In this document: one piece after another, positions 5,986 through 13,403 of the stretch
Layout of the letters: every line of letters begins with the position of its first letter
How positions within the stretch are numbered: position 1 is the first letter of the stretch
DNA from: UBA1573 sp034005165
Lineage (GTDB): Bacteria > Pseudomonadota > Alphaproteobacteria > Micavibrionales > Micavibrionaceae
Length of the DNA stretch: 29,036 nucleotides
Direction: 5' to 3'
Assembly: GCA_034005165.1 (NCBI GenBank)
Contig: JAVEVE010000010.1
Span: 1-29,036, forward strand
Notes under the pieces: generated by a model
Told to the model about the DNA's origin: nothing
What the model saw: the letters and a program-made list of their open reading frames with translations, nothing else
Databases searched by the model: none
Position numbers and translations under genes: made by a program

Positions 5986-7557
5986 ATGTCTGAATCAAAT
6001 CGTATTATTATTTTTGATACCACTTTGCGTGACGGAGAACAGTCTCCGGGATGCTCCATGAATCTGGAAGAAAAACTGAAGATGGCCCGCCTCCTCGATG
6101 AGATGGGCGTTGATGTGATCGAAGCAGGCTTCCCGATTGCTTCACGCGGTGACTTTGAAGCGGTTGAAGCCATTTCCCGCGAAATCAGAAATGCCACCGT
6201 TGCAGGATTGTGTCGTGCGGTTAAACGCGATATCGAGGCTTCCGCCGATGCTATTCAGTCGGCCCCCCATAAACGTATCCATACGTTTATCTCGACCTCT
6301 CCATTGCATATGAAATACAAATTGCAGATGACACCAGAGGCTGTTCTTGAAGCCATTTCCGAGTCTGTCTCTTTTGCACGTAATTTTACAGATGATGTGG
6401 AATGGTCTGCGGAGGATGGGAGCCGTACGGAAGATGAATTCCTGTGCCGTTGCGTTGAGACGGCAATTACAGCTGGCGCTACAACCATCAACATTCCCGA
6501 TACAGTAGGATATGCCATGCCTGCCGATTACGCCGCAAAATTCATTATGCTGCGTGAACGTGTTCCTAATATCGACAAAGCGATTTTATCTGTTCATTGT
6601 CACAATGATCTGGGATTGGCTGTCGCTAACTCCCTGGCTGGTGTGAGCGCAGGGGCACGCCAGATCGAATGTACGATCAACGGAATAGGAGAACGTGCCG
6701 GAAACGCAGCATTGGAGGAAGTAATTATGGCGATGCGCACACGTCCTGACGCCATGCCTTATACAAACAACATCAAGACCGAGATGATTACCAAGGCCTC
6801 ACGCACCTTATCTTCTATCACGGGATTTGTTGTTCAACCCAACAAGGCTATTGTCGGCGCAAACGCTTTTGCTCATGAAAGCGGTATCCATCAGGATGGT
6901 GTTTTGAAACATGCGCAGACCTACGAGATCATGACACCGGAATCTGTCGGCCTAACTCGATCCAATTTGGTAATGGGCAAACACTCCGGCCGTCATGCTT
7001 TTAAGTCCAAGCTGGAAGAGATGGGATATAACTTGGGTGAGAACGCTTTCGAAGATGCCTTTAATCGCTTTAAAGATTTAGCCGATAAAAAGAAGAATAT
7101 TTTCGATGAGGATATTATTGCTTTAGTTGAAGACTCGACCGGACGCGATAACGAGAATATAAAATTTGTATCTCTGGTTATTCAGGCAGGAACAAAGGGC
7201 CCTCAAATTGCTTCTATCGAAATGGATGTGGACGGCGCACGAAAGTTTGCTATGTCAGAAGGCAATGGTCCTGTTGACGCTATCTTTAAAGCTATTCGTA
7301 TGATTATCCCGCACGATGATGCAGTCCTTCAACTCTATCAGGTACATGCTGTTACCGGCGGAACTGATGCGCAAGCCGAAGTTTCCGTTAAAATCGAAGA
7401 AGACGGAAAAACCGTTGTCGGGCAAGGCACGGATGCCGATACACTAGTGGCATCAGCACGTGCTTACGTTCATGCATTGAACAAGCTTGTCGACAAGCGC
7501 GCCAGAACTGCACCACCCGAAATCAAAATGAATGCAACAGAACGCGCCGGTCCTTAG
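5986..7557 (+). CDS. leuA: 2-isopropylmalate synthase
   Basis: A 523-aa cytoplasmic enzyme for the first committed step of leucine synthesis: acetyl-CoA plus 2-oxoisovalerate gives 2-isopropylmalate. The catalytic TIM barrel begins with FDTTLRDGEQSPG (residues 10-22), which supplies metal and substrate ligands. The metal-binding HCH motif is at His204/His206, and NGIGERAGNAALEEV follows near 233-247. The linker has SGIHQDGVLK and GKHSGRHAF. The C-terminal LeuA allosteric domain (about 390-510) is complete, so leucine feedback is expected. The length fits the type 1 LeuA family. The ATG is preceded by AGAAGGA with good spacing. It stands alone, without leuBCD or ilv neighbours, behind its own leucine attenuator. 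Confidence 0.97.
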   Translation: MSESNRIIIFDTTLRDGEQSPGCSMNLEEKLKMARLLDEMGVDVIEAGFPIASRGDFEAVEAISREIRNATVAGLCRAVKRDIEASADAIQSAPHKRIHTFISTSPLHMKYKLQMTPEAVLEAISESVSFARNFTDDVEWSAEDGSRTEDEFLCRCVETAITAGATTINIPDTVGYAMPADYAAKFIMLRERVPNIDKAILSVHCHNDLGLAVANSLAGVSAGARQIECTINGIGERAGNAALEEVIMAMRTRPDAMPYTNNIKTEMITKASRTLSSITGFVVQPNKAIVGANAFAHESGIHQDGVLKHAQTYEIMTPESVGLTRSNLVMGKHSGRHAFKSKLEEMGYNLGENAFEDAFNRFKDLADKKKNIFDEDIIALVEDSTGRDNENIKFVSLVIQAGTKGPQIASIEMDVDGARKFAMSEGNGPVDAIFKAIRMIIPHDDAVLQLYQVHAVTGGTDAQAEVSVKIEEDGKTVVGQGTDADTLVASARAYVHALNKLVDKRARTAPPEIKMNATERAGP

Positions 7558-7591
7558 GCGTTCTTGACAGAGTGTTTGTTTAGTTCAGAAT

Positions 7592-7628
7592 AAGGGAGAT
7601 CGAGCGAATCGGTCTCCCTTCCTTATTT
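7592..7628 (+). terminator. Intrinsic terminator of leuA
   Basis: AAGGGAGA (7592-7599) pairs with TCTCCCTT (7613-7620) over a 13-base loop, followed by CCTTATTTT. It starts 35 bases after the leuA stop. Confidence 0.75.
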
Positions 7629-7657
7629 TGACTTATCTCCTTTTATGTGAGGCTCTC

Positions 7658-8392
7658 ATGAAATCCGTTTTATCCATTTTAGGTCTTGGTACAGTTTTTT
7701 GCATGACCACTTTCTCTGATATTGCACGTGCAGATGAATCGAAGGGCTTTGATTTACCGGGGGATTTCTCTGCCAATGTTACCCTTACAACAGATTATGT
7801 GTTTCGTGGGATATCCCAAAGCAATGAAGAACCGACTGTTCAAGGTGGCGTAGACTGGTCACATCCCAACACTGGACTTTATCTTGGCTTGTGGGGTTCA
7901 GGAGTTGGTTTTAACGATGCCTCCTCTGAATTCGATTTGTATGGCGGGATTTCCGGTACTGTCGGAGATATCAGCTGGGATCTGGGAGGAATTTATTACC
8001 ACTATCCAGGCTCTGACGATGATCTGAATTATGACTTTTGGGAATTGGCCGTTGCTACAGGATATGATTTCGGGCTTGCTCAAGCGAGTTTGTCTTTGAA
8101 CTATTCTCCAGATTATTTTGGTGCGAGCGGCAACTCATACTATCTTGCTACTTATGCGACAGTCCCTCTCCCTTATGATCTGACCTTGTCGGCTCATGCC
8201 GGTCGGCAATGGATAGAGGATAACGCGACCTTTGGAACACCCGATTATACAGACTGGTCCTTGGGACTGGGGTATACAATAGAAGGCTTTGACTTGGGTC
8301 TTACCTACAATGACACAGATTTGAAAGAGCCTGGAGAGTGTGCTGACGGATGTGGTGCGCGACTGGTTTTTTCGATTTCCAAGTCCTTTTAA
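7658..8392 (+). CDS. Gcw_chp / TorF-family putative porin
   Basis: A 244-aa secreted protein. A typical Sec signal peptide (about residues 1-25) ends ARA|DES. The mature part begins with beta strands NVTLTTDYVFRGISQSNEE, the hallmark of the Gcw_chp family (TIGR02001/PF09694). The rest is alternating aromatic/glycine strands ending in a terminal Phe (SISKSF), the usual outer-membrane barrel signature. A TTG codon at 7628 is in frame, but the ATG at 7658 has GTGAGG just upstream and directly starts the signal peptide. Members are called TorF putative porins; the substrate is unknown. Two Cys near the C-terminus (CADGC) may form a loop disulphide. It is flanked by its own terminator. Confidence 0.88.
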   Translation: MKSVLSILGLGTVFCMTTFSDIARADESKGFDLPGDFSANVTLTTDYVFRGISQSNEEPTVQGGVDWSHPNTGLYLGLWGSGVGFNDASSEFDLYGGISGTVGDISWDLGGIYYHYPGSDDDLNYDFWELAVATGYDFGLAQASLSLNYSPDYFGASGNSYYLATYATVPLPYDLTLSAHAGRQWIEDNATFGTPDYTDWSLGLGYTIEGFDLGLTYNDTDLKEPGECADGCGARLVFSISKSF

Positions 8393-8408
8393 AAAGTTTG
8401 CATAATAT

Positions 8409-8441
8409 CTGGATGGGGCGTATAGTCCCTCCAGTTTTCTT
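8409..8441 (+). terminator. Intrinsic terminator of the Gcw_chp gene
   Basis: CTGGATGGG (8409-8417) pairs with CCCTCCAG (8427-8434) with one mismatch, followed by TTTTCTT. It begins 16 bases after the stop codon. Confidence 0.7.
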
Positions 8442-8467
8442 GAATTTATACGCTAGGAGCTTATAAT

Positions 8468-8743
8468 ATGATCCGTTCCGCTTTGATGATTTTGGCTGCA
8501 TTTGTCATCTCTACTCCTGCTGTTGCAGGCGAGACTGGCCACCCTCCTCTGGTTAAAGGTACTAAATTTTACCAATCCCGTCAGATTTCAGAGGATATTT
8601 CAGAGAAGATTCAATCTATCGAGCCTGCTGCCGGTGCGGAGACATCCGGTGATATTGAAAACCCCTCTCAACTGATTGCACCTCCGATTGAGGATCAAGC
8701 CCCGCAGGGAAAAACCTCGATGAAGCTTCACGGAAAAAAATAA
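8468..8743 (+). CDS. Small secreted protein, 91 aa, unknown
   Basis: A 91-aa product whose first 20 residues are a clear signal peptide ending PAVA|GETG. The mature part (about 71 aa) is polar, Ser/Glu/Pro-rich and probably largely unstructured; it ends in a basic KLHGKK and has no cysteine. I recognise no family. The ATG has AGGAG 8 bases upstream, and the gene sits between two intrinsic terminators, so it is a monocistronic unit. The strong ribosome site and signal peptide argue that it is genuine. Confidence 0.7.
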   Translation: MIRSALMILAAFVISTPAVAGETGHPPLVKGTKFYQSRQISEDISEKIQSIEPAAGAETSGDIENPSQLIAPPIEDQAPQGKTSMKLHGKK

Positions 8744-8778
8744 TTTCTGCATAAAACCGAAATTCATTTTCACTAATT

Positions 8779-8806
8779 AAACCGATTGTGCCTAATCGGT
8801 TTTTTT
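8779..8806 (+). terminator. Intrinsic terminator of the small secreted protein gene
   Basis: AAACCGATT (8779-8787) pairs perfectly with AATCGGTTT (8794-8802) over a 6-base loop and runs into a T-tract ending at 8806. Confidence 0.9.
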
Positions 8807-8985
8807 ATGGTCGGTTATTTTCTTAAACACACCCGAAAGTATATATACCGATGCACTCCGTGACCTTTTGACCCTTTTTAGATCAAACTAAATACGGTAA
8901 AGTGGTTCTTAATATTTATTTTCTATACTCCATTTTATAGCCATCTTCACATCCTATTCATTTGCTCGAGAAACGAGGAATTACA

Positions 8986-11139
8986 ATGCGCCTATCCAAT
9001 ATCAAAAGCTCTATCAAAACTCCGATCATTATGGTCTTGCTTGCCGCTTTTAACGTTGCTGTTGTCAGTATGATTGCAATATATGAATCAGAAAATCTGG
9101 CAACCAGAATGACAGAAGAAAAAACTGCATCTATTGCAGATGGGATCAGCGATAATCTTGTCGCTTATGTTTCTTCCATCAAAGAGGACCTTATTATCAC
9201 CTCTGATAGTGATTATGTTCGGCAAGCCATCCGCAGTTTCCGTATTGGCTGGGAGGATATTAAGGCCGAAGATAAAACCTCTTATTTGCAGAAAGCCTAT
9301 ATCACAGACAATCCGAATCCTAGCGGAGAAAAACATTTACTTGATGCCGCGAGTGATTCATCTCTTTACTCAACTGTGCATCCGAAGTTTCACCCATGGT
9401 TCCGAAAACTTCTGACGGAGAGAGATTATTACGATATCTTTCTTTTTGATGAACGAGGAAATCTTCTCTACACGGTTTTCAAAGAAGCTGATTTCGGGAC
9501 CAATATGTATAGCGGAAAATGGAAGGATACGGACCTCGCCCTTTTGTACAAAACGATCAAGGACAATCCTGTCAAAGACAATGTAGTATACATGGATTTT
9601 AGGCCTTATGCTCCAAGCAATGATGTTCCTGCGGCTTTCATCGGGGCACCAATTCTTGATAGCAATGGAAATTTTATGGGGGTCCTCGCATATCAAATGC
9701 CCATTGAGCGTATCAATAATATAGGTATTGTCCATAAAGAAGCATCAAAGACGGCGATTGTTCGTATGGTCAGTGACGACTTCCTCTACAGGAACGATCC
9801 GGATCCGACAGATGACGATCATCCTATTCTGGTCAATAAGTTCGAGAATGAAGCCGTGAAATCTGCACTTGCAGGAAAACTCAACGTCTTCTGGGATACT
9901 CATGACGGCAAGGATGTTCTCATAGCTGCGGCACATGCAGATGTATTCGGCAAATCTTGGGCAATTTCTGTGTCTATTGATAGAGAAGAAGCGCTTGTTG
10001 AAGTAAATCAAATGAAAATAGATATTTTTCTTTCAGCCATTGTGGTGCTGATTATAGCGGTTATCATTTCTTTACTTTTCTCACGCACGATTACTTCCCC
10101 ACTGAATACACTTAGTGCGGTTATGATCAAACTTGCCAACAGAGATTTTAGCGTTGATGTTCCATATCTTGACCGCAAAGATGAAATGGGGGATATGGCA
10201 CGCACAGTTGGTATCTTTAAAGAAAATGGCTTGGCAGTTGAAAAACTAACCAGAGATCAGGAGGAAGCAAAACTTCTATCGGAACAAGAAAAGAAAGAAG
10301 CGATGCATACTCTCGCTAATGATTTTGATAGACGGACGGCCGGGATCATCAAATCTTTGGCGGCAGCGGCAACAGAAATGCAGGCCACGTCAAACCAAAT
10401 GACTTCCTTGTCGGCCAATACTGCTCATGCCAGCCAGATTGTTGCATCTGCAGCGCATGAAGCGGATGGAAATGTTCAAGTTGTGGCCGCGGCCGCAGAA
10501 GAGCTATCTGCCTCCAGCCGCGAGATTGCGCAGCAAATTACTAACGTGGCTCACAAATCCGGCCGCGCTTCCGGTGAGGCAGAGCGAACAAGTAAGCAAG
10601 TCAATGAGTTGAATGATTTAGCCGATTCAATCGGTGACGTCATCTCCTCAATCAAGGAGATTGCCGAACAGACCAACCTTCTGGCTTTGAACGCAACAAT
10701 CGAAGCTGCGCGTGCAGGTGAGGCAGGTAAAGGATTTGCTGTTGTAGCGGATGAGGTCAAGAAGCTGGCAACAGAAACTGCACAGAAAACCATCGAAATT
10801 GACGAACGTGTCGGACGTATTCAAGAAGCAATTCGTAGTAGTGTGGAGGCCGTTGAACGAATTATCAGCGATGTCCGCGAAATTGACCACGCAACATCTA
10901 CTGTAGCTGGAGCAGTTGAAGAACAAAATGCAGCGACTGCAGAGATTGGGCGCAACGTCTCCGAAGCATCTAACGGCACCCAGCAAGTAGCCCAGAATAT
11001 CCATGATGTACAAAGAAACGCTGAGGAAACAGGTGAATCTGCCGTGGCTCTTAATCAAGCAGCCTCGGAACTGGCCAAAATTGCAGAAACCTTGCAAAAA
11101 GAGGTCGGCGACTTCCTTTCAGAAATCCGGGTGGGCTAA
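8986..11139 (+). CDS. Methyl-accepting chemotaxis protein with dCache sensor
   Basis: A 717-aa chemoreceptor. A first membrane segment (about 14-32) leads into a large periplasmic double-Cache domain (about 35-340) that includes YYDIFLFDERGNLLYTVFKE and later IGAPILDSNGNFMGVLAYQM. The second membrane segment is at about 346-366, HAMP at about 367-420. The signalling domain follows, with NLLALNATIEAARAGEAGKG near 560-585. There is no CheR/CheB-binding pentapeptide. An in-frame TTG at 8962 was rejected; the ATG at 8986 has CGAGGA well placed. Upstream (8744-8985, 242 bases) are the previous terminator, TTGACC at 8868 without a good -10, and a TAGATCAAA element at 8879. dCache domains bind amino acids and other small molecules; the ligand is unknown. 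Confidence 0.95.
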   Translation: MRLSNIKSSIKTPIIMVLLAAFNVAVVSMIAIYESENLATRMTEEKTASIADGISDNLVAYVSSIKEDLIITSDSDYVRQAIRSFRIGWEDIKAEDKTSYLQKAYITDNPNPSGEKHLLDAASDSSLYSTVHPKFHPWFRKLLTERDYYDIFLFDERGNLLYTVFKEADFGTNMYSGKWKDTDLALLYKTIKDNPVKDNVVYMDFRPYAPSNDVPAAFIGAPILDSNGNFMGVLAYQMPIERINNIGIVHKEASKTAIVRMVSDDFLYRNDPDPTDDDHPILVNKFENEAVKSALAGKLNVFWDTHDGKDVLIAAAHADVFGKSWAISVSIDREEALVEVNQMKIDIFLSAIVVLIIAVIISLLFSRTITSPLNTLSAVMIKLANRDFSVDVPYLDRKDEMGDMARTVGIFKENGLAVEKLTRDQEEAKLLSEQEKKEAMHTLANDFDRRTAGIIKSLAAAATEMQATSNQMTSLSANTAHASQIVASAAHEADGNVQVVAAAAEELSASSREIAQQITNVAHKSGRASGEAERTSKQVNELNDLADSIGDVISSIKEIAEQTNLLALNATIEAARAGEAGKGFAVVADEVKKLATETAQKTIEIDERVGRIQEAIRSSVEAVERIISDVREIDHATSTVAGAVEEQNAATAEIGRNVSEASNGTQQVAQNIHDVQRNAEETGESAVALNQAASELAKIAETLQKEVGDFLSEIRVG

Positions 11140-11161
11140 ATTCCCCCGATATCCTTTCCAA

Positions 11162-11200
11162 AAGCCCCACCCTTGGCCTATTGGGTGGGGCTTAGTTTTT
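11162..11200 (+). terminator. Strong intrinsic terminator of the dCache chemoreceptor gene
   Basis: AAGCCCCACCC (11162-11172) pairs perfectly with GGGTGGGGCTT (11183-11193), followed by AGTTTTT. A smaller stem AAGCAA/TTGCTT (11212-11227) follows and overlaps the rpoZ -35. Confidence 0.93.
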
Positions 11201-11221
11201 GGCCATTTTTTAAGCAAAGCC

Positions 11222-11250
11222 TTGCTTTTTGATTTTCAAGTCTTTATAAG
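11222..11250 (+). promoter_or_regulatory. Promoter of rpoZ
   Basis: TTGCTT (11222-11227), a 17-base spacer, then TATAAG (11245-11250). The predicted start near 11257 leaves a 5' leader of about 27 bases containing GAGAGGA ahead of the rpoZ ATG. Confidence 0.55.
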
Positions 11251-11283
11251 ACTGCATTAGCTTTAATCGAGAGGATTACGTAC

Positions 11284-11685
11284 ATGGCTCGTGTTACCGT
11301 TGAAGATTGCGTTCTCAAGGTCCCTAACCGCTTTGAACTGGTTATGGTTTCTGCCCAGCGCGCCCGCCGTATCGGCACTGGCGCCCCGCTGACAGTTGAT
11401 CGCGATAACGATAAAAATACCGTTGTTTCCTTGCGTGAGATTGCCGAGGACACAGTACAAGTTCCTGATCTAAAAGAAGATTTGATCCGCTCCCACCAGC
11501 GCGTCTTTGCAGTTGAAGAAGATCAGGATGATGTCATGGAGGAAATGGAAGGCGAAGAAGAGTGGAATGCTCTTGTTGCCCAAGCGAATGATAGCGGCTT
11601 CTCGGCTGATGATTCCTTCGATGATGATGACAGTGATGATGCAGGCATTGATGACCTTGCCGGTTACGATGAGAACGACGAATAG
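11284..11685 (+). CDS. rpoZ: RNA polymerase omega subunit
   Basis: A 133-aa omega subunit, which binds beta-prime, helps assemble RNA polymerase and in many bacteria forms part of the ppGpp site. The N-terminus MARVTVEDCVLKVPNRFELV and the stretch AQRARRIGTGA are diagnostic; the conserved core ends near residue 60. E. coli omega is about 90 aa; here the C-terminus is extended and very acidic from about 72 onward (EEDQDDVMEEMEGEEE, later DDSFDDDDSDD), as seen in other alphaproteobacteria. Ribosome site GAGAGGA lies 8 bases before the ATG. It is monocistronic, between two strong terminators, without the spoT/rel neighbour common elsewhere. Confidence 0.96.
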   Translation: MARVTVEDCVLKVPNRFELVMVSAQRARRIGTGAPLTVDRDNDKNTVVSLREIAEDTVQVPDLKEDLIRSHQRVFAVEEDQDDVMEEMEGEEEWNALVAQANDSGFSADDSFDDDDSDDAGIDDLAGYDENDE

Positions 11686-11708
11686 TCCATCTTATTTCAG
11701 AATACTCA

Positions 11709-11737
11709 AAACCCGCCAGCTGGCGGGTTTGTTTTTT
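11709..11737. terminator. Terminator of rpoZ, possibly bidirectional
   Basis: AAACCCGCCAG (11709-11719) is followed at once by its exact reverse complement (11720-11730), then GTTTTTT. On the minus strand the stem is followed by TTTGAG, so it may also serve the convergent gene, whose stop codon (11738-11740) touches the T-tract. Confidence 0.9.
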
Positions 11738-12304
11738 CTAAAATGTGAACCCTGTACCCACCACTATTCTTGATTTTCCGTTCTGGTCTATATTAACTCC
11801 TGCACAAACCCTAGGAAATTCAATTTCAGCCAATTTATGCCCAGGTGTCGTACAAGCCCCAATTTCTGCTGTTGCCTCGCCCTTGGTGGAAGCGGTTACC
11901 TTAAAATAGGGACTAAGCCTATTTAGACCCTGTTGCTCGTAATCGCCTCTTACTGCCGCAATGACTTCGAGGGAAGACCCAAGGACCTTAGAAACCCTGA
12001 TTCCAGCATTGACGACAAGGGAATGATCCGCATTTTGAGCGTCAGTTTGTGTGACATTAATTTTTGCTGTCACATCGATGCGAGGGTTTTGAGCCAGAGC
12101 TACCTGCCCTCTGACATCGACAGAAGATATGGTGTTTGTTGTCTTACTGCCCTTAACTGTGGATTCCTCTTTGGATACTCCAGCAGTTATTTGGGCGGCT
12201 GGGCGCAGACCGCTTGCGAAACCCGCTGACGCCTCTCCATGCTGACCGAGCTTTGTCTCGGTTACGGAGCGAATGTCATCATCTAACTCAACCTTTGTGG
12301 TCAT
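11738..12304 (-). CDS. Unknown beta-rich protein, 188 aa
   Basis: A 188-aa product I do not recognise. After about 40 Thr/Gly/Ala-rich residues the sequence alternates polar and hydrophobic residues in likely beta strands (for example PRIDVTAKINVTQTD, SSLEVIAAVRGDYEQQ, SPYFKVTASTKGEATAEIG). It ends SRIVVGTGFTF, with the terminal Phe typical of outer-membrane barrels. Yet the N-terminus MTTKVELDDDIRSVTETKL is acidic and not a signal peptide, so Sec export is not supported. Two Cys are present (near 153 and 172). The ATG has AGGA 6 bases upstream. A perfect TTAA-N7-TTAA box lies about 45 bases upstream with a suitably spaced -10, suggesting CtrA activation. It converges on rpoZ. Confidence 0.65.
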   Translation of the reverse strand: MTTKVELDDDIRSVTETKLGQHGEASAGFASGLRPAAQITAGVSKEESTVKGSKTTNTISSVDVRGQVALAQNPRIDVTAKINVTQTDAQNADHSLVVNAGIRVSKVLGSSLEVIAAVRGDYEQQGLNRLSPYFKVTASTKGEATAEIGACTTPGHKLAEIEFPRVCAGVNIDQNGKSRIVVGTGFTF

Positions 12305-12321
12305 TTTAAATCCTATATATC

Positions 12322-12358
12322 GTAATATTATTCATAATATTTATTAACAAGAGGTTAA
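12322..12358 (-). promoter_or_regulatory. CtrA-type box and promoter
   Basis: TTAACAAGAGGTTAA (12344-12358) is a perfect TTAA-N7-TTAA match to the alphaproteobacterial CtrA consensus; on the minus strand it reads TTAACCTC, close to the favoured TTAACC half-site. A TATTAC -10 candidate (12322-12327) lies 16 bases downstream on the minus strand, the usual position for CtrA-activated promoters. It may also affect the divergent plus-strand gene. Confidence 0.6.
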
Positions 12359-12382
12359 TTTTAATATATTTTTCATATTTAT

Positions 12383-12410
12383 TTGCAGGCGCGAAGGATT
12401 GTGCTATAGT
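12383..12410 (+). promoter_or_regulatory. Promoter of the small secreted protein gene
   Basis: TTGCAG (12383-12388), a 16-base spacer, then TATAGT (12405-12410). Predicted start is about 12417, leaving about 30 bases to the ATG at 12449. The CtrA-type box is centred about 66 bases upstream of that start. Confidence 0.45.
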
Positions 12411-12448
12411 CCTTGTAGTTTTTGGACAAAGCAGATTTTTGGTGGCTC

Positions 12449-12769
12449 ATGACGATGTTAAAATATACACGCGCTCTTGTTTTTGGAGCATTCACGCTTG
12501 TCTCAGGAGCCAGTATTGGCGCCGAAAGCCCAAAAGAAAACCCTGCCCCGAAAGCTCAAAAACAGGAATGCACCCTGAGCGCCAGATCTGTATTCGGGGC
12601 TGCGATTGCTTCCCTATTCGATGCGGGTGAAGTCAAATTGCAAAGACGCAATATTGATGGGATCGGGAGAAGTGCGGGTGATAGCGTACAGCGTCAATTC
12701 AGCCCGGAATGCGCGCCAAAAAGCAAAGAAAATCCTGTAGTTCTTCCGCCTACAGGCTATGTTCGCTAG
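12449..12769 (+). CDS. Small secreted protein, 106 aa, unknown
   Basis: A 106-aa product starting MTMLKYTRALVFGAFTLVSG with a likely signal peptide ending GASIGA|ES. The mature part contains ECTLSARSVFGAAIASLFDA, a basic stretch KLQRRNIDG, and PECAPKSKENPVV. The two Cys could form a disulphide. I recognise no family. A TTG at 12422 is in frame, but the ATG at 12449 places the signal peptide at the N-terminus; the ATG at 12455 is an alternative. Ribosome site is mediocre (GGTGG). It is divergent from the beta-rich protein across the CtrA-type box and convergent with the winged-helix gene, whose terminator may lie in its 3' end. Confidence 0.6.
   Translation: MTMLKYTRALVFGAFTLVSGASIGAESPKENPAPKAQKQECTLSARSVFGAAIASLFDAGEVKLQRRNIDGIGRSAGDSVQRQFSPECAPKSKENPVVLPPTGYVR
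12724..12756 (-). terminator. Candidate terminator of the winged-helix gene
   Basis: On the minus strand CCTGTAG (12750-12756) pairs with CTACAGG (12734-12740), followed by ATTTTCTTTG. It lies inside the 3' end of the convergent small secreted protein gene, 26 bases past the winged-helix stop. Confidence 0.5.
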
Positions 12770-12781
12770 GTTTATGCTGAC

Positions 12782-13330
12782 CTATTCTTTATACAAATTC
12801 AGGCGGTAGTTACCCTGCCTATCAGCCTGTATTAAATCCTGAGCATTAAAAACTTCCAGTTTCTGGCGTAGGCGGTAAAGATGCGTTTCGAGTGTGTGGG
12901 TCTCTATGCCGTCCGCGTATCCCCAGACAATTTTCAAGAGATTTTCCCGACTCTCCTGATGTCCCGAAGCCTCGAATAACGTCCTTAGAAACAAGCGCTC
13001 CTTGTCTGTCAAGCGGACTTCCTCACCATTTTCCTTGTCCTGAAGCAAATTTCGATCGGCCAGCAGCCAAAAAGTCCCAAGATCATAGGTATATTCTTCT
13101 TCAACGTACCTGTCCCTTCCGGAAAGATTATAACGGACTTTATCCTTTAACACTCCCAAGCGTACAGGCAGGGACAGTTCCTGTTGGTATGTCTTTTCAT
13201 TTACTTCATGACCTTCTGCACTTGCATCTGCTTCCATAGCAACTTCGGGAATTGTTGCCAACTGCTCTTCCACAAGGGCTTTGAGGCGAGCGTTCTCTAT
13301 CGTACAGCGGAGAATTATCTTATCTTTCAT
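12782..13330 (-). CDS. Orphan OmpR/PhoB-type winged-helix protein with degenerate receiver
   Basis: A 182-aa putative transcription regulator. Residues about 105-178 form an OmpR/PhoB DNA-binding domain: VRLTDKERLFLRTLFEASG, then ENLLKIVWGY, then the recognition-helix region ETHTLETHLYRLRQKL (143-158) and the wing QGNYRL. The N-terminal about 100 residues are too short for a receiver. They keep what look like its first strand (KIILRC) and its last helix (LSLPVRLGVLKDKVRY), with a short acidic linker and no phosphoacceptor pocket. No kinase gene is nearby. A TTG at 13339 is in frame, but the ATG at 13330 is preferred. Regulation is therefore probably not by phosphorylation. Confidence 0.82.
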   Translation of the reverse strand: MKDKIILRCTIENARLKALVEEQLATIPEVAMEADASAEGHEVNEKTYQQELSLPVRLGVLKDKVRYNLSGRDRYVEEEYTYDLGTFWLLADRNLLQDKENGEEVRLTDKERLFLRTLFEASGHQESRENLLKIVWGYADGIETHTLETHLYRLRQKLEVFNAQDLIQADRQGNYRLNLYKE

Positions 13331-13403
13331 AGAGACCAATATAGCTGATCCGCTTGAATTTGGTACGGAAATTGCATTTCCTTATCAGGATTAAGGTGGA
13401 TGT

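Noticed and set aside
7564..7592. Perfect TTGACA just after leuA, as promoter of the Gcw_chp gene
   Set aside because: No good -10 at proper spacing, and the leuA terminator hairpin would lie immediately downstream.
8962..8985. TTG start extending the dCache chemoreceptor by 8 residues
   Set aside because: The extension covers the ribosome-binding site (GAGGA) of the much better ATG at 8986.
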